A DNA stretch of 64,000 nt from contig NZ_CP073089.1 in assembly GCF_018137945.1 (NCBI RefSeq), forward strand, positions 2,728,001 through 2,792,000, in the 5' to 3' direction. Source of the DNA: Brevibacterium sp. W7.2. GTDB lineage: Bacteria; Actinomycetota; Actinomycetes; Actinomycetales; Brevibacteriaceae. The notes under the pieces are model-generated. The model was not told the DNA's origin and made no database searches. It was given only the letters and a program-made list of their open reading frames with translations. Positions 1-9,613 of the stretch are shown here, in pieces. How positions within the stretch are numbered: position 1 is the first letter of the stretch; each line of letters opens with the position of its first letter. A program made the translations under genes and the position numbers.

Positions 1-284
1 GGCAGGTTGGTCGACTTCGCGTAGACGCGCAGTCCCGGCTTCGACACACGGCGGAGGCCGGCGATCGAACGCTCACGGTTGGGACCGAACTTGAGATCGA
101 GGCGCAGGGTCTTCCCGACGGTCGCGTCTTCGACGCTCCATCCGGTGATGTAGCCTTCGGCCTTGAGGATCTCGGCGATGTTCGACTTCAGCTTCGAGAA
201 CGGCATGCTGACGTCCTCGTGGTAAGCCGAGTTGGCGTTGCGCAGACGCGTGAGCATGTCTGCGACTGGATCAGTCATTGTCAT
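1..284 (-). CDS. rpsH: 30S ribosomal protein S8 (3' end missing at window edge)
   Basis: The reverse strand from 284 reads [18 protein letters not shown] and continues open to the window edge. This is the N-terminus of S8, which binds 16S rRNA helix 21 and in enterobacteria also represses the spc mRNA. Only about 94 codons are present. Two in-frame ATGs (284 and 278) both fit; the MTMTDP form is usual in actinobacteria. It lies 69 bp downstream of rplE, too close for an intervening rpsN (S14), which many bacteria carry at this spot. Confidence 0.95.
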   Translation of the reverse strand, partial: MTMTDPVADMLTRLRNANSAYHEDVSMPFSKLKSNIAEILKAEGYITGWSVEDATVGKTLRLDLKFGPNRERSIAGLRRVSKPGLRVYAKSTNL

Positions 285-353
285 GTGGGCTCGTGCCCTT
301 CCTCGTTACGGTTTCCGCCCGCGGCATGCGCGCTTGGACCTGCAACGTAGAGA

Positions 354-923
354 TTATTTTGTCTTGAACGGGAAGCCGAGGTGGCGGAGCAGGGCCCGTC
401 CCTCATCGTCGGTCTTCGCCGTCGTCACAACGGTGATGTCCATACCGCGGACACGATCGATGCGATCCTGATCGATCTCGTGGAACATCGACTGCTCCGT
501 GAGACCGAAGGTGTAGTTGCCGTTGCCGTCGAACTGGCGGTCCGAGAGTCCGCGGAAGTCGCGGATGCGCGGGAGTGCCAGCGAGATGACCCGGTCGACG
601 AATTCCCACATCCGGGCTCCGCGCATGGTGACGTGGGCGCCGATGGGCTGGCCTTCGCGCAGCTTGAACTGAGCGATGGACTTCTTCGCCCGCGTCACGA
701 TCGGCTTCTGGCCGGTGATGAGGGTGAGGTCGTTGATCGCGCCCTCGATGAGCTTCGAGTCACGCGCTGCGTCACCCACACCCATGTTGACGACGACCTT
801 CGTGAGGCCGGGAACCTGCATCGGGTTGGCGTAGTCGAACTCCTCCTGCAGCTTACCGACGATCTCATCGCGGTAGACCTGCTTGAGGCGCGGCGCCGGA
901 CGGTTCGTGCTTGTCTCCGTCAT
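354..923 (-). CDS. rplE: 50S ribosomal protein L5
   Basis: A 189-residue protein with the L5 signatures [30 protein letters not shown] and [19 protein letters not shown]5 binds 5S rRNA in the central protuberance of the large subunit. The length is normal for actinobacterial L5. The ATG at 923 shares one base with the rplX stop (TGATG), so the two genes are translationally coupled within the spc operon. Confidence 0.98.
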   Translation of the reverse strand: MTETSTNRPAPRLKQVYRDEIVGKLQEEFDYANPMQVPGLTKVVVNMGVGDAARDSKLIEGAINDLTLITGQKPIVTRAKKSIAQFKLREGQPIGAHVTMRGARMWEFVDRVISLALPRIRDFRGLSDRQFDGNGNYTFGLTEQSMFHEIDQDRIDRVRGMDITVVTTAKTDDEGRALLRHLGFPFKTK

Positions 924-1291
924 CAGATCTCCTCCCCGGTGCGACGCGAGTAGCGGACCCGCACGGTCTTGGTGCGACCGTTGCGCTCCACCTGCTCTTC
1001 GCGGTATCCGACGCGGGTCGGCTTGTTGTCCTTGGGATCAACGAGCGCCACGTTGGACACATGGATGGGGGCTTCGTGAGTCTCACGGCCACCGGCGGTG
1101 CCGCCGGCCTGAGTCTGCGTTGCCTTCTTGTGCTTGATCACGCGGTTGACGCCCTCGACGAGGACGCGGTTGCGCTCGGGGTAGACGGCAAGGACCTTGC
1201 CCTGCTTCCCACGATCGCCGCCGCGCGACTGACGGGCACCTGCGATCACCTGGACGAGGTCGCCCTTCTTGATCTTGAGCTTGTTCGCCAT
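923..1291 (-). CDS. rplX: 50S ribosomal protein L24
   Basis: About 122 residues with the KOW-type start [16 protein letters not shown] and the conserved [11 protein letters not shown] segment. L24 starts assembly of the large subunit by binding 23S rRNA domain I. Two starts are possible: GTG at 1297, overlapping the rplN stop by four bases, or ATG at 1291. A GGAGG lies 4 bases before the GTG and 10 before the ATG. I chose the ATG because the resulting N-terminus ([11 protein letters not shown]) fits the family better, but this is not decisive. Confidence 0.96.
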   Translation of the reverse strand: MANKLKIKKGDLVQVIAGARQSRGGDRGKQGKVLAVYPERNRVLVEGVNRVIKHKKATQTQAGGTAGGRETHEAPIHVSNVALVDPKDNKPTRVGYREEQVERNGRTKTVRVRYSRRTGEEI

Positions 1292-1293
1292 GC

Positions 1294-1662
1294 TCACAAC
1301 ACCTCCGGTGCCAGGGAGACGATCTTCATGAACTTCTTGTCACGCAATTCGCGTCCCACGGGTCCGAAGATGCGGGTGCCGCGGGGTTCCCCATCAGCCT
1401 TGAGAATGACAGCTGCATTCTCGTCGAACTTGATGTAGGAGCCGTCCGGGCGGCGGCGCTCCTTGGCCGTGCGAACGATGACGGCCTTGACGACGTCACC
1501 CTTCTTCACGTTGCCGCCGGGGATTGCGTCCTTGACGGTGGCCACGATGGTGTCACCGATCGAGGCGTAGCGCCGACCGGAACCGCCGAGGATCCTGATG
1601 GCCAGGATCTCCTTGGCTCCGGTGTTGTCGGCGACTTTGAGTCGCGACTCTTGCTGAATCAC
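1294..1662 (-). CDS. rplN: 50S ribosomal protein L14
   Basis: A 122-residue protein starting [17 protein letters not shown], the highly conserved L14 N-terminus; it forms bridge B8 with the small subunit. The start is GTG at 1662, preceded by AGGAG six bases away. It is the first gene of the spc block and is separated from rpsQ by 149 bp containing a strong hairpin, so it may have its own promoter or depend on readthrough. Confidence 0.98.
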   Translation of the reverse strand: MIQQESRLKVADNTGAKEILAIRILGGSGRRYASIGDTIVATVKDAIPGGNVKKGDVVKAVIVRTAKERRRPDGSYIKFDENAAVILKADGEPRGTRIFGPVGRELRDKKFMKIVSLAPEVL

Positions 1663-1740
1663 TGTTTTCTCCTGTCGTCGCGCTGGTTCTCACATCGCTG
1701 CGAGCCTTGCGGAACGGATTCATTGACATACTCGCCCCGT

Positions 1741-1792
1741 TCCCGGTAGCCGCCCATGGCCTGAGAGTCTCAGGCCATGGGCGGGACCGGGA
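1741..1792 (-). terminator. Long hairpin between the S10 and spc blocks
   Basis: A 7-bp outer stem, a 2x1 internal loop and a 16-17-bp inner stem whose apex is CTGAGAGTCTCAG, nearly perfect over 52 bases. It lies just downstream of rpsQ and upstream of rplN on the transcribed strand. No U-tract follows, so it is either a U-less terminator/attenuator or an mRNA processing or stability element dividing the two operons. Confidence 0.6.
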
Positions 1793-1811
1793 GGGAGGGG
1801 CGAACGCTGGA

Positions 1812-2099
1812 TTACTTGGCGCGTTCGATGATCTCGACGAGCCGCCAGCGCTTCGCGGCCGAAACCGGACGCGTCTCAGCCACACGGACGAGGTCGCCGA
1901 TGCCGGCGGTGTTCTCCTCGTCGTGGGCCTTGAGCTTGACCGACTTGCGCATGACCTTGCCGTAGAGGCGGTGCTTCTTGCGCTCTTCGATCTCGACGAC
2001 GATGGTCTTGTCCATCTTGTCGGAGACGACGTAGCCACGCGCAGTCTTGCGGGAGTTGCGGTCGACAGACGTCGCCTCGGTGTTGGTCGTGTCTGCCAT
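1812..2099 (-). CDS. rpsQ: 30S ribosomal protein S17
   Basis: About 95 residues with the S17 OB-fold motifs [18 protein letters not shown] and [21 protein letters not shown]17 is a primary 16S rRNA binder. The ATG at 2099 shares one base with the rpmC stop; a GTG one codon upstream is also in frame. It is the last gene of the S10 operon here and is followed by the hairpin at 1741-1792. Confidence 0.97.
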   Translation of the reverse strand: MADTTNTEATSVDRNSRKTARGYVVSDKMDKTIVVEIEERKKHRLYGKVMRKSVKLKAHDEENTAGIGDLVRVAETRPVSAAKRWRLVEIIERAK

Positions 2100-2350
2100 C
2101 ACTTGTCCTCTTCCTTGGCGTCAGCGGGGTTCGGACGGATGTCCAGCTCCCGCTCATTGAGCACGGTGTAGATACGAGCGATGTCGCGACGCACGGCCTT
2201 GAGGCGGCCGTGGTTCTCCAGCTGGCCGGTGGCCGACTGGAAGCGGAGGTTGAACAGCTCGGCCTTGGCCTTCTTGAGCTCTTCCGCCAGACGCTCGTTG
2301 TCGTAACCGTCAAGCGCGTCCATGGACAGGTTCTTCGAACCGATCGCCAT
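2099..2350 (-). CDS. rpmC: 50S ribosomal protein L29
   Basis: A small helical protein (about 83 residues) with the L29 core [20 protein letters not shown] and a short acidic C-terminal tail. It sits at the polypeptide exit tunnel and contacts trigger factor and SRP. A GTG at 2356 overlaps the rplP stop, but the AAGGTGG preceding it is better spaced for the ATG at 2350. Confidence 0.96.
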   Translation of the reverse strand: MAIGSKNLSMDALDGYDNERLAEELKKAKAELFNLRFQSATGQLENHGRLKAVRRDIARIYTVLNERELDIRPNPADAKEEDK

Positions 2351-2352
2351 GC

Positions 2353-2769
2353 TCACTCACCACCTTCGCGGGCCACGATGCGGGCCTTGAGCGGAAGCTT
2401 GTGGATCGCCAGGCGCAGCGCCTCACGAGCAACTTCCTCGGACACACCGGCGAGTTCGAACATGACCCGTCCCGGCTTGACATTGGCAACCCACCACTCG
2501 GGAGAGCCCTTACCGGAACCCATGCGGGTCTCGGCGGGCTTCTTCGTCAGCGGTCGGTCGGGGTAGATGTTGATCCACACCTTGCCACCGCGCTTGATGT
2601 AGCGCGTCATGGCAATACGTGCGGCTTCGATCTGCCTGTTGGTGACGTAGGCCGGCTCGAGAGCCTGGATGCCGTAGTCACCGAAGGCCACCGTCGTGCC
2701 ACCCTTGGCGGCGCCGCCCCGCTTGGGGTGGTGCTGCTTGCGGTACTTCACTCGACGAGGGATCAACAT
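2353..2769 (-). CDS. rplP: 50S ribosomal protein L16
   Basis: A 138-residue protein beginning [17 protein letters not shown] with the conserved segments [21 protein letters not shown] and [15 protein letters not shown]16 lies near the peptidyl-transferase centre and helps position A-site tRNA. Length and order (rpsC-rplP-rpmC) are canonical. Only 3 bases separate it from rpsC. Confidence 0.98.
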   Translation of the reverse strand: MLIPRRVKYRKQHHPKRGGAAKGGTTVAFGDYGIQALEPAYVTNRQIEAARIAMTRYIKRGGKVWINIYPDRPLTKKPAETRMGSGKGSPEWWVANVKPGRVMFELAGVSEEVAREALRLAIHKLPLKARIVAREGGE

Positions 2770-2772
2770 GTC

Positions 2773-3588
2773 TCAGCCCTCCGTTCCGGCCTCAGCCGCG
2801 GGGGCCTCAGCGTTGTTCTCAGTCGTGCGGGCCGAGTCGTTCCGGCGGGCTCCGCCTTCCTGACCCCGTCCACGACCGCCGCGGCCGCGACCGCGACCAC
2901 GGGGGCCGCGCGCTGCCGGAGCCTTCGCCTGCTCGGCGGCAAGCTCCTTGTCGGTCATGTCGCCCTTGTAGATCCACACCTTGACGCCGATGCGTCCGAA
3001 GGTGGTGTGCGCCTCGTGGAATCCGTAGTCGATGTTCGCGCGCAGCGTGTGCAGGGGCACACGGCCTTCGCGGTAGAACTCCGACCGGCTCATCTCAGCA
3101 CCGCCGAGGCGGCCCGAGCACTGCACGCGGATGCCCTTGGCACCGGCGCGCTGGGCGCTCTGGATCGCCTTGCGCATCGCGCGGCGGAAGGCCACGCGGC
3201 TGGCGAGCTGCTCGGCAACGCCCTGAGCGACGAGCTGAGCGTCGATCTCCGGGTTCTTCACCTCAAGGATGTTGAGCTGAATCTGCTTGCCGGTGAGCTT
3301 CTCGAGCTGACCGCGGATGCGGTCGGCCTCGGCACCGCGGCGTCCGATGACGATGCCCGGACGGGCGGTGTGGATGTCCACGCGGACACGGTCACGGGTG
3401 CGCTCGATGTTGACCTTCGAGATGCCGGCCCGCTCGAGGCCCTTGGTCATCATCTGGCGGATCTTGACATCTTCGAGCACGTAGTCGCTGTAGCGCTGCC
3501 CCGGCTTGGTCGAGTCAGCGAACCACTTCGACTTGTGGTCCGTGGTGATTCCGAGTCGGAATCCGTTCGGATTGATCTTCTGGCCCAT
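2773..3588 (-). CDS. rpsC: 30S ribosomal protein S3 with RG-rich tail
   Basis: A 271-residue protein beginning [20 protein letters not shown], with the KH domain motif [16 protein letters not shown] near residue 77 and the S3 C-domain ([21 protein letters not shown]). S3 is part of the mRNA entry tunnel and its helicase activity. After about residue 215 the protein ends in a basic RG/GR-rich then Ala/Glu-rich tail. Such tails are common in actinobacteria but vary in sequence. The start overlaps the rplV stop by one base. Confidence 0.98.
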   Translation of the reverse strand: MGQKINPNGFRLGITTDHKSKWFADSTKPGQRYSDYVLEDVKIRQMMTKGLERAGISKVNIERTRDRVRVDIHTARPGIVIGRRGAEADRIRGQLEKLTGKQIQLNILEVKNPEIDAQLVAQGVAEQLASRVAFRRAMRKAIQSAQRAGAKGIRVQCSGRLGGAEMSRSEFYREGRVPLHTLRANIDYGFHEAHTTFGRIGVKVWIYKGDMTDKELAAEQAKAPAARGPRGRGRGRGGRGRGQEGGARRNDSARTTENNAEAPAAEAGTEG

Positions 3589-3974
3589 CAGCGGTTCCCC
3601 TTCCGGCTCTTCTGCTGCGGCAGGTCGTCTCCGCTGGCCAGGACCACGGTGACGTGGCTGGTGCGCTTCTCAATGCGGAACGCACGTCCCTGAGCACGCG
3701 GGCGGAACCGCTTCATGGTCGGTCCCTCGTCGACGAACGCCTCCGAGATGACCAGGTCGTTCTCGTCGAACGCGAGACCTTCCTCGTCGGCCTTGACACG
3801 CGCATTCGCGATGCCCGAGGCGACGAGCTTGTAAATCGGGTCGGACGCCGACTGCTCGGCGAACTTCAACACTGCAAGTGCTTCGGTTGCCTGCTGACCA
3901 CGAATGAGGTCAATGACGCGCCGAGCCTTGCGAGGCGTGACGCGCAGGTAACGCGCCTTAGCCTTGGCTTCCAT
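3588..3974 (-). CDS. rplV: 50S ribosomal protein L22
   Basis: 128 residues starting [20 protein letters not shown], the classic L22 N-terminus; its long hairpin loop lines the exit tunnel and is a site of macrolide resistance. The reading frame stays open upstream into rpsS, but the ATG at 3974 is preceded by an AGGAG/GGAAG ribosome-binding site and leaves a normal 40-bp gap, so the longer version is rejected. Confidence 0.97.
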   Translation of the reverse strand: MEAKAKARYLRVTPRKARRVIDLIRGQQATEALAVLKFAEQSASDPIYKLVASGIANARVKADEEGLAFDENDLVISEAFVDEGPTMKRFRPRAQGRAFRIEKRTSHVTVVLASGDDLPQQKSRKGNR

Positions 3975-4014
3975 CGCTTCCTTCTCTCCTGTCTGAGATC
4001 GCTGGTCCCCCGCC

Positions 4015-4296
4015 TCAGCGGCGGCGACCCTTGCGATCGTCCTTTTCGTGGCCACGGAACGTCCGTGTGGGTGCGAACTCGCCGAGCTTGTGCCCGACCA
4101 TCGCTTCAGTGATGAAGACCGGCACGTGCTTGCGTCCGTCGTGAACGGCGATGGTGTGTCCCAGGAAGTCCGGGATGATCATCGAGCGACGCGACCAGGT
4201 CTTGATTACGTTCTTGGTGTTCTTCTCGTTCTGACGAGCGACCTTCTGGTACAGGTGCTCATCGACGAAAGGACCCTTTTTGAGGCTACGAGGCAT
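4015..4296 (-). CDS. rpsS: 30S ribosomal protein S19
   Basis: 93 residues, [19 protein letters not shown] at the start and the conserved [16 protein letters not shown] near the end. S19 sits in the head of the small subunit and contacts the A-site tRNA and bridge B1a. Usual length. It lies 15 bp downstream of rplB in the S10 operon. Confidence 0.98.
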   Translation of the reverse strand: MPRSLKKGPFVDEHLYQKVARQNEKNTKNVIKTWSRRSMIIPDFLGHTIAVHDGRKHVPVFITEAMVGHKLGEFAPTRTFRGHEKDDRKGRRR

Positions 4297-4311
4297 AAGT
4301 CAGTACTCCAA

Positions 4312-5148
4312 TCAGCGCTTCTTGCCGGTCCGGCGACGGCGCACGATGTACTTGTCGCTCTCTTTCTTCGGCCGGCGAGTGCGGCCTTCTGGCTGACCCC
4401 ACGGGCTGACCGGGTGACGACCACCCGAGGTCCGGCCCTCGCCACCGCCGTGCGGGTGGTCGATCGGGTTCATGACGACACCACGCACGGACGGGCGCTT
4501 GCCCTTCCAGCGCATGCGACCTGCCTTGCCCCAGTTGATGTTCGACTGCTCGGCGTTGCCGACCTCGCCGACCGTGGCACGGCAGCGGGCGTCGACGTTG
4601 CGGATCTCGCCCGAAGGCATCCGCAGCTGAGCGAAACGGCCGTACTTCGCGACGAGCTGCACGGACGAGCCGGCAGAACGGGCGATCTTGGCTCCGCCAC
4701 CGGGGCGCAGCTCAACGGCGTGCACGACGGTGCCGACTGGGATGTTGCGCAGGGCGAGGTTGTTGCCCGGCTTGATGTCTGCACCCGGTCCGGCTTCCAC
4801 CTGAGCGCCCTGCTTGAGGTTCTGCGGGGCGATGATGTAGCGCTTCTCACCGTCTGCGTAGTGCAGGAGGGCGATGCGCGCGGTGCGGTTCGGGTCGTAC
4901 TCGATGTGTGCGACCTTCGCCGGGACACCATCTTTGTCGTGGCGGCGGAAGTCGATGACACGGTACTGGCGCTTGTGACCGCCGCCCTGATGGCGAGTGG
5001 TCACGCGTCCCTGGTTGTTGCGGCCGCCGCGCTTGGGCAGCGGGCGCAGAAGCGACTTCTCCGGCGTCGACCGGGTCACTTCGACGAAGTCGGCGACCGA
5101 CGAGCCACGGCGGCCCGGGGTCGTCGGCTTGTGCTTGCGAATTCCCAT
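4312..5148 (-). CDS. rplB: 50S ribosomal protein L2
   Basis: 278 residues, [21 protein letters not shown] at the start, with the universally conserved peptidyl-transferase-region segment [20 protein letters not shown] (His in HPHGGG) near residue 225. L2 is needed for subunit association and peptidyl transfer. It is placed between rplW and rpsS as in nearly all bacteria. Confidence 0.98.
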   Translation of the reverse strand: MGIRKHKPTTPGRRGSSVADFVEVTRSTPEKSLLRPLPKRGGRNNQGRVTTRHQGGGHKRQYRVIDFRRHDKDGVPAKVAHIEYDPNRTARIALLHYADGEKRYIIAPQNLKQGAQVEAGPGADIKPGNNLALRNIPVGTVVHAVELRPGGGAKIARSAGSSVQLVAKYGRFAQLRMPSGEIRNVDARCRATVGEVGNAEQSNINWGKAGRMRWKGKRPSVRGVVMNPIDHPHGGGEGRTSGGRHPVSPWGQPEGRTRRPKKESDKYIVRRRRTGKKR

Positions 5149-5178
5149 GAGTCTTGTCCTTCTTATGCGAAGGATCGC

Positions 5179-5478
5179 TTAGAGCGATCCACCGAAGATG
5201 TCGATCGATCCGTCCTTGAGGGCGACAATGGCACGCTTGGTGTCCTTGCGCTTTCCCCAACCGGTGCGGGTGCGGCGGCGCTTGCCCTGACGGTTCAGGG
5301 TGTTCACCTTGGCGACCTGCACATCGAAGATCGATTCAATGGCGTTCTTGATCTCGGTCTTGTTCGAGCGCTGATCGACGATGAAGGTGTACTTCCCCTC
5401 GTCCATCAGGCTGTAGGTCTTTTCCGAGACGACCGGCGCGATGATGATGTCGCGCGGATCCTTGAAGTTGAGACTCAT
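5179..5478 (-). CDS. rplW: 50S ribosomal protein L23
   Basis: 99 residues with the L23 signatures [21 protein letters not shown] and [20 protein letters not shown]23 is the docking site for trigger factor and SRP at the exit tunnel. Its ATG overlaps the rplD stop by four bases (ATGA), indicating translational coupling. Confidence 0.97.
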   Translation of the reverse strand: MSLNFKDPRDIIIAPVVSEKTYSLMDEGKYTFIVDQRSNKTEIKNAIESIFDVQVAKVNTLNRQGKRRRTRTGWGKRKDTKRAIVALKDGSIDIFGGSL

Positions 5479-6128
5479 GATGCGTCCTCCGAATTGCGGT
5501 TTCCGCCCAGGAACGCGGCAAGAGCTGCCTCGGTGAACACGATGTCATCGGCGACCAGCACGTCGTACGTGTTGAGCTGGTCGGAGGTGAGCACGTGCAC
5601 GTGCGGCAGGTTGCGAACGCTGAGGTAGGTGAGCTCGTCGTCACGGTCGAGCACCACGAGGGTGTTCTTGCGATCGGAGAGGCCGCCCAGAGCGAGCTTC
5701 GCCTGCTTGGTCGACGGGGCGTCGCCGGTGATGAGGTTCTTCACGACGAAGACCTGATCGAGGCGTGCGCGGTCGGAGAGGGCTCCGCGCAGAGCGGCGG
5801 CCTTCATCTTCTTCGGGGTCCGCTGCGAGTAGTCGCGCGGCACCGGACCGTGCACGATTCCACCGCCGTTGTACTGGGGAGCGCGGATCGAACCCTGACG
5901 GGCGTTGCCGGTTCCCTTCTGACGGTAGGGCTTGCGACCGCCGCCGCGAACTTCGGAGCGGGTCTTGGTCTTGTGCGTGCCCTGGCGGGCAGCTGCGAGC
6001 TGTGCGACGACGACCTGGTGGATGAGCGGCACGTTGGTCGCCACGCCGAAGACCTCGGCAGGCAGGTCAACGGAACCGGTCTTCGCACCGGTGGCATCGA
6101 CGACGTCGACTGTCTTGACATCAGTCAT
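5475..6128 (-). CDS. rplD: 50S ribosomal protein L4
   Basis: 217 residues with the conserved loop sequence [20 protein letters not shown] (about residues 55-75) that reaches the exit tunnel, and the later [16 protein letters not shown] region. In enterobacteria L4 also represses the S10 operon through its leader; whether the 340-bp leader upstream of rpsJ works the same way here is unknown. Confidence 0.97.
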   Translation of the reverse strand: MTDVKTVDVVDATGAKTGSVDLPAEVFGVATNVPLIHQVVVAQLAAARQGTHKTKTRSEVRGGGRKPYRQKGTGNARQGSIRAPQYNGGGIVHGPVPRDYSQRTPKKMKAAALRGALSDRARLDQVFVVKNLITGDAPSTKQAKLALGGLSDRKNTLVVLDRDDELTYLSVRNLPHVHVLTSDQLNTYDVLVADDIVFTEAALAAFLGGNRNSEDAS

Positions 6129-6133
6129 GTCGT

Positions 6134-6808
6134 TCAGGCCTCCTTCGAAGCCGAGCGAACGAGAACGACGGCGCCCTTGGGGCCGGGAACGGCACCCTTG
6201 ATGAGCAGGAAGTTGTTCTCGGTGTCCACGGCGTGGATCGTGAGGTTCTGGGTGGTGTGCTTGACGGCACCCATGCGGCCGGCCATGCGCATGCCCTTGA
6301 ACACGCGACCAGGCGTAGCTGCTCCACCGATCGAACCCGGCTTGCGGTGATTGCGGTGAGCACCGTGCGAGGCGCCGACACCGGAGAAGCCGTGGCGCTT
6401 CATGACACCAGCGGTGCCCTTGCCCTTGGTCTTCGCGGTGACGTCGACCTTGACTCCGGCTTCGAACGTGTCGACACCGAGCTCCTGACCCAGCGAGTAC
6501 TCGCCGGCGTCAGCGGTGCGCAGTTCGACGAGGTGACGGCGCGGGGTCACGCCGGCCTTCTCGAAGTGACCAGCGGTCGGCTTGTTGACCTTGCGCGGGT
6601 CGATCTCGCCGAAGGCGATCTGCACGGCCGGGTAGCCGTCGGTCTCTTCGTCGCGGATCTGGGTGACAACGTTGTTTCCGGTGGCCACAACGGTCACCGG
6701 CACGAGCTTGTTCTGCTCATCCCACACCTGGGTCATGCCCAGCTTGGTACCCAGAAGGCCCTTGACCTTGCGGGTGGTCGGGAGAGCTGAGGAACGAGTG
6801 TTCGCCAT
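6134..6808 (-). CDS. rplC: 50S ribosomal protein L3
   Basis: 224 residues; [15 protein letters not shown] near the N-terminus and the long-loop region [20 protein letters not shown] around residue 145 that approaches the peptidyl-transferase centre (the Gln methylated by PrmB in proteobacteria is not retained as such). A strong AGGGAGGG precedes the ATG at 6808. Gene order rpsJ-rplC-rplD is canonical. Confidence 0.97.
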   Translation of the reverse strand: MANTRSSALPTTRKVKGLLGTKLGMTQVWDEQNKLVPVTVVATGNNVVTQIRDEETDGYPAVQIAFGEIDPRKVNKPTAGHFEKAGVTPRRHLVELRTADAGEYSLGQELGVDTFEAGVKVDVTAKTKGKGTAGVMKRHGFSGVGASHGAHRNHRKPGSIGGAATPGRVFKGMRMAGRMGAVKHTTQNLTIHAVDTENNFLLIKGAVPGPKGAVVLVRSASKEA

Positions 6809-6819
6809 TTTTCCCTCCC

Positions 6820-7128
6820 TTAGAGCTTGATCTCGATGTTGACGTCGTCGGCGAGGTCGAGACGCATGAGCGAATCGACGGCCTTCGGCGTCGGATCGAC
6901 GATGTCGATCAGACGCTTGTGCGTGCGCATCTCGAAATGCTCACGGCTGTCCTTGTACTTGTGCGGCGAACGGATGACGCAGTACACGTTCTTCTCCGTC
7001 GGCAACGGCACCGGGCCCACAACAGTCGCACCAGCGCGAGTGACGGTGTCCACGATCTTTCGCGCAGCACTGTCGATCACAGCGTGGTCGTACGACTTGA
7101 GCCGGATGCGGATCTTCTGTCCCGCCAT
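6820..7128 (-). CDS. rpsJ: 30S ribosomal protein S10 (NusE)
   Basis: 102 residues, [20 protein letters not shown] at the start and the conserved [20 protein letters not shown] segment. S10 works in the small-subunit head and, as NusE, bridges the ribosome to NusG and the antitermination complex. It is the first gene of the S10 operon and is preceded by a 344-bp non-coding leader/promoter region. Confidence 0.98.
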   Translation of the reverse strand: MAGQKIRIRLKSYDHAVIDSAARKIVDTVTRAGATVVGPVPLPTEKNVYCVIRSPHKYKDSREHFEMRTHKRLIDIVDPTPKAVDSLMRLDLADDVNIEIKL

Positions 7129-7472
7129 GGCGTCGTCTCTTTCTTTTGTTCCTTCCGGCCATCAACCTCCCGCCGCGGATGCGACAGGGGTCTGTGCCGG
7201 CTGACCATGACCGACCCCCGAGGTCGGGCGTGTCGGCTGATCCTGGCGGACGAAGCTCTCGCTTCTCATCTGTCAGGGCCGACGGCGCTTCTACTCATTG
7301 GCTGCTCGGTCCGAACCCGCGATTTCGCAGATTCATCGATCCGATAGTGTTCCGGGCTGTTCGCGGCCAGAAGGCCGCAGTGCAGGGGTCAACACCCAGA
7401 ACGCAACCTGACTATCTTTTCACAGCCGCGTGCATCCGCGCAATTCCGGGGGTTGTGCTTGTGAGTGAAGTC
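7129..7472 (-). promoter_or_regulatory. S10 operon promoter/leader region
   Basis: A 344-bp stretch without a gene between the sugar-transport ATPase and rpsJ, both read leftward. It contains a GCGGCC-AGAA-GGCCGC hairpin (7363-7378), which may end the upstream operon, a TTGACC hexamer on the minus strand at 7392-7387 with no convincing -10 partner, and a CCGACC/GGTCGG hairpin (7211-7227). The S10 promoter and a long leader are expected here; I cannot assign the start site. Confidence 0.5.
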
Positions 7473-8732
7473 TCAGACGCTGGCCGCCTGCTGTGACTTC
7501 GCCCGCTCGAGGGCCCGCTGGCGGGCGGCTTCGGACTCCGCGGCGAGGCGCTGCGCGTTCTCCGGGTCGCGGGTGAGGTTCTCTCCCGTCTCGGGATCGA
7601 AGACCATGACCTTGGCCGGGTCGAACCAGAGTTCCATGGTATCGCCCTCGCGCACCGAGGTGGACGGGTCGAGGACCGCGACGACCTGCGTGCGCGCGCC
7701 CTCGCCGTCGAGGTCGCGGTCGAGCTCCTCAAGTGCCTTCCTCACCGCCGGCTCCGCTTCGAAGGGGATGTAGGCGTAGACCTCGTTGCCGAGCCATTCG
7801 GTGACATCGACCTCGGCGCTGAGGAGCGCTCCCCCGCCGCGCTTCGCCTCGTCGAGGGTCGCCGCATCATGGAAGTCCTCGGGCCGGATGCCGGCGACGA
7901 GGTACTGCGGGGCGCCGCGCAGCTTCTCCGCCTCGGCGGCCGGGAGGCTGAACTCTCCGAACGGGGAGCGGAGCCGCCCGTCGACGTTCTCCACCGGCAG
8001 GAAGTTCATCGGCGGCGACCCGATGAAGCCGGCGACGAAGAGGTTGACGGGCTCGTCGTAGAGCTCCTGCGGGCTCGCGTACTGCTGGAGCACGCCCTTC
8101 TTCAGCACCGCGACCTTGTCGCCCAGGGTCATCGCCTCGGTCTGGTCGTGGGTGACGTAGACGGTGGTGACGCCGAGGTTGCGCTGCATCCGCGAGATCT
8201 CGGTGCGCATCTGGATGCGCAGCTTCGCATCGAGGTTCGACAGCGGCTCGTCGAAGAGGAACGCCTTCGCGTCGCGGACGATCGCCCGGCCCATCGCCAC
8301 CCGCTGGCGCTGCCCGCCGGAGAGGTTCGCGGGTTTGCGGTCGAGGTGGTCGCGGAGTTCGAGCAGCGTCGCCGCCCGGTTGACCCGCTCGTCGATCTCC
8401 TCCTTCGAGTACTGCCCCTTGGCGAGCATGAGCGGGAACGCGATGTTCTCGGCGACGGTCAGGTGCGGATAGAGGGCGTAGTTCTGGAACACCATGGCGA
8501 GGTCGCGTTCGCGGGGTGCGGAGTCGTTGACGCGTTCGTCGTCGATGCGCAGGTCGCCCTCGGTGATGTCCTCGAGGCCGACGATCATCCGCAGCAGGGT
8601 CGACTTGCCCGAGCCCGAGGGGCCGACGAGGATGACGAACTCGCCCTCGGCGATCCGCAGGCTGACATCGCTGATCGCGGGGTACCCGTCGCCGTAGCGC
8701 TTGATGATGTTCCGCAGTTCGATCTCGGACAT
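7473..8732 (-). CDS. sugC: Sugar ABC transporter ATP-binding protein (SugC/MsmK/UgpC type)
   Basis: 419 residues from the ATG at 8732 (a TTG three codons earlier is unlikely because GGAG is spaced correctly for the ATG). Walker A GPSGSGKST at 37-45, Q-loop VFQNYALYPH, signature LSGGQRQR at 137-144, Walker B FLFDEP at 158-163 and the H-loop VTHDQTEAMTLGD. The C-terminal 180 residues form the OB-type regulatory domain of the MalK/UgpC family. It energises uptake through the two permeases encoded just upstream. Symbol by analogy with mycobacterial LpqY-SugABC; substrate not proven. Confidence 0.9.
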   Translation of the reverse strand: MSEIELRNIIKRYGDGYPAISDVSLRIAEGEFVILVGPSGSGKSTLLRMIVGLEDITEGDLRIDDERVNDSAPRERDLAMVFQNYALYPHLTVAENIAFPLMLAKGQYSKEEIDERVNRAATLLELRDHLDRKPANLSGGQRQRVAMGRAIVRDAKAFLFDEPLSNLDAKLRIQMRTEISRMQRNLGVTTVYVTHDQTEAMTLGDKVAVLKKGVLQQYASPQELYDEPVNLFVAGFIGSPPMNFLPVENVDGRLRSPFGEFSLPAAEAEKLRGAPQYLVAGIRPEDFHDAATLDEAKRGGGALLSAEVDVTEWLGNEVYAYIPFEAEPAVRKALEELDRDLDGEGARTQVVAVLDPSTSVREGDTMELWFDPAKVMVFDPETGENLTRDPENAQRLAAESEAARQRALERAKSQQAASV

Positions 8733-8772
8733 GGTTCTCAACTCCGCTGGTGTGGGGTGGTGGGCGTGGGGC

Positions 8773-9609
8773 TCATCCCTTGACGGCTCCCGAGGTCAGA
8801 CCGGAGACGATCTGGCGCTGGAAGAGCAGGACGATGATGATGATCGGGATCGTGACGATGATCGCCGCCGCGGAGATCGCGCCGGCGGGCTCTTCGAACT
8901 GGCTGGCGCCGGTGAAGAAGGACAGGGCCGCGGGCACCGGTCGGGCCGCAGAGGTCGAGGTCAGCGAGATCCCGTAGACGAAGTCGTTCCACGCGATGAA
9001 GAACGCGATGATCGCCGTGGTGAAGACGCCGGGGGCGGCCAGGGGCACGATGACCTTGCGGAAGGCCTGGAAGCTCGTCGCCCCGTCGACCTGCGCGGCC
9101 TGCTCGAGCTCCCACGGGATCTGGCGGAAGAATGCGGCAAGCGTCCAGATCGAGATCGGCAGGGTGAGCGAGAGGTACGGGATGATGAGGCCCGCCCACG
9201 TGTCGTAGAGCCCGATCGCCGACCAGATCCGGAACAGCGGGGTGACGAGCGAGATGACGGGGAAGATCGACACGGCCAGGGCCATCGTGAGGATGAGCTT
9301 CTTGCCCGGGAAGTCGAGACGGGCCACCGCGTAGGCCGTGAGCGTGGCGAGGACGACGGCGATGACGGTGGCGATGAGGCAGATCCCGATCGAGTTGACG
9401 AGCGCGGGGAGGAAGAGGTCCTTCGCGGCCCCGGTGAAGATCAGCTCGTAGTTCGACCAGTCGATCGCGGTGGGCCAGAACTGCTTGTTCGCGATGTCGC
9501 CGGGAGATTTCAGCGACAGGGAGACGATCCACACGACGGGGAAGAGCGCGTAGACGGCGACGACGAGGCTGATGACGATCCACCAGACGGTGTGCTTGCG
9601 GCCGGACAT
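8773..9609 (-). CDS. sugB: Sugar ABC transporter permease (SugB/MalG type)
   Basis: About 278 residues, six predicted membrane helices, the first at WWIVISLVVAVYALFPVVWI. The cytoplasmic EAA loop reads EQAAQVDGATSFQAFRKVIV, which docks on the ATPase. Start: ATG at 9609 has GAGGTGA eight bases upstream; a GTG at 9621 inside the end of the preceding permease is the alternative. It sits between the other permease and the ATPase in a four-gene importer operon. Confidence 0.88.
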   Translation of the reverse strand: MSGRKHTVWWIVISLVVAVYALFPVVWIVSLSLKSPGDIANKQFWPTAIDWSNYELIFTGAAKDLFLPALVNSIGICLIATVIAVVLATLTAYAVARLDFPGKKLILTMALAVSIFPVISLVTPLFRIWSAIGLYDTWAGLIIPYLSLTLPISIWTLAAFFRQIPWELEQAAQVDGATSFQAFRKVIVPLAAPGVFTTAIIAFFIAWNDFVYGISLTSTSAARPVPAALSFFTGASQFEEPAGAISAAAIIVTIPIIIIVLLFQRQIVSGLTSGAVKG

Positions 9610-9613
9610 CGTC

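Noticed and set aside
3975..4055. Longer L22 start inside rpsS
   Set aside because: The ATG at 3974 has a ribosome-binding site and gives the standard N-terminus.
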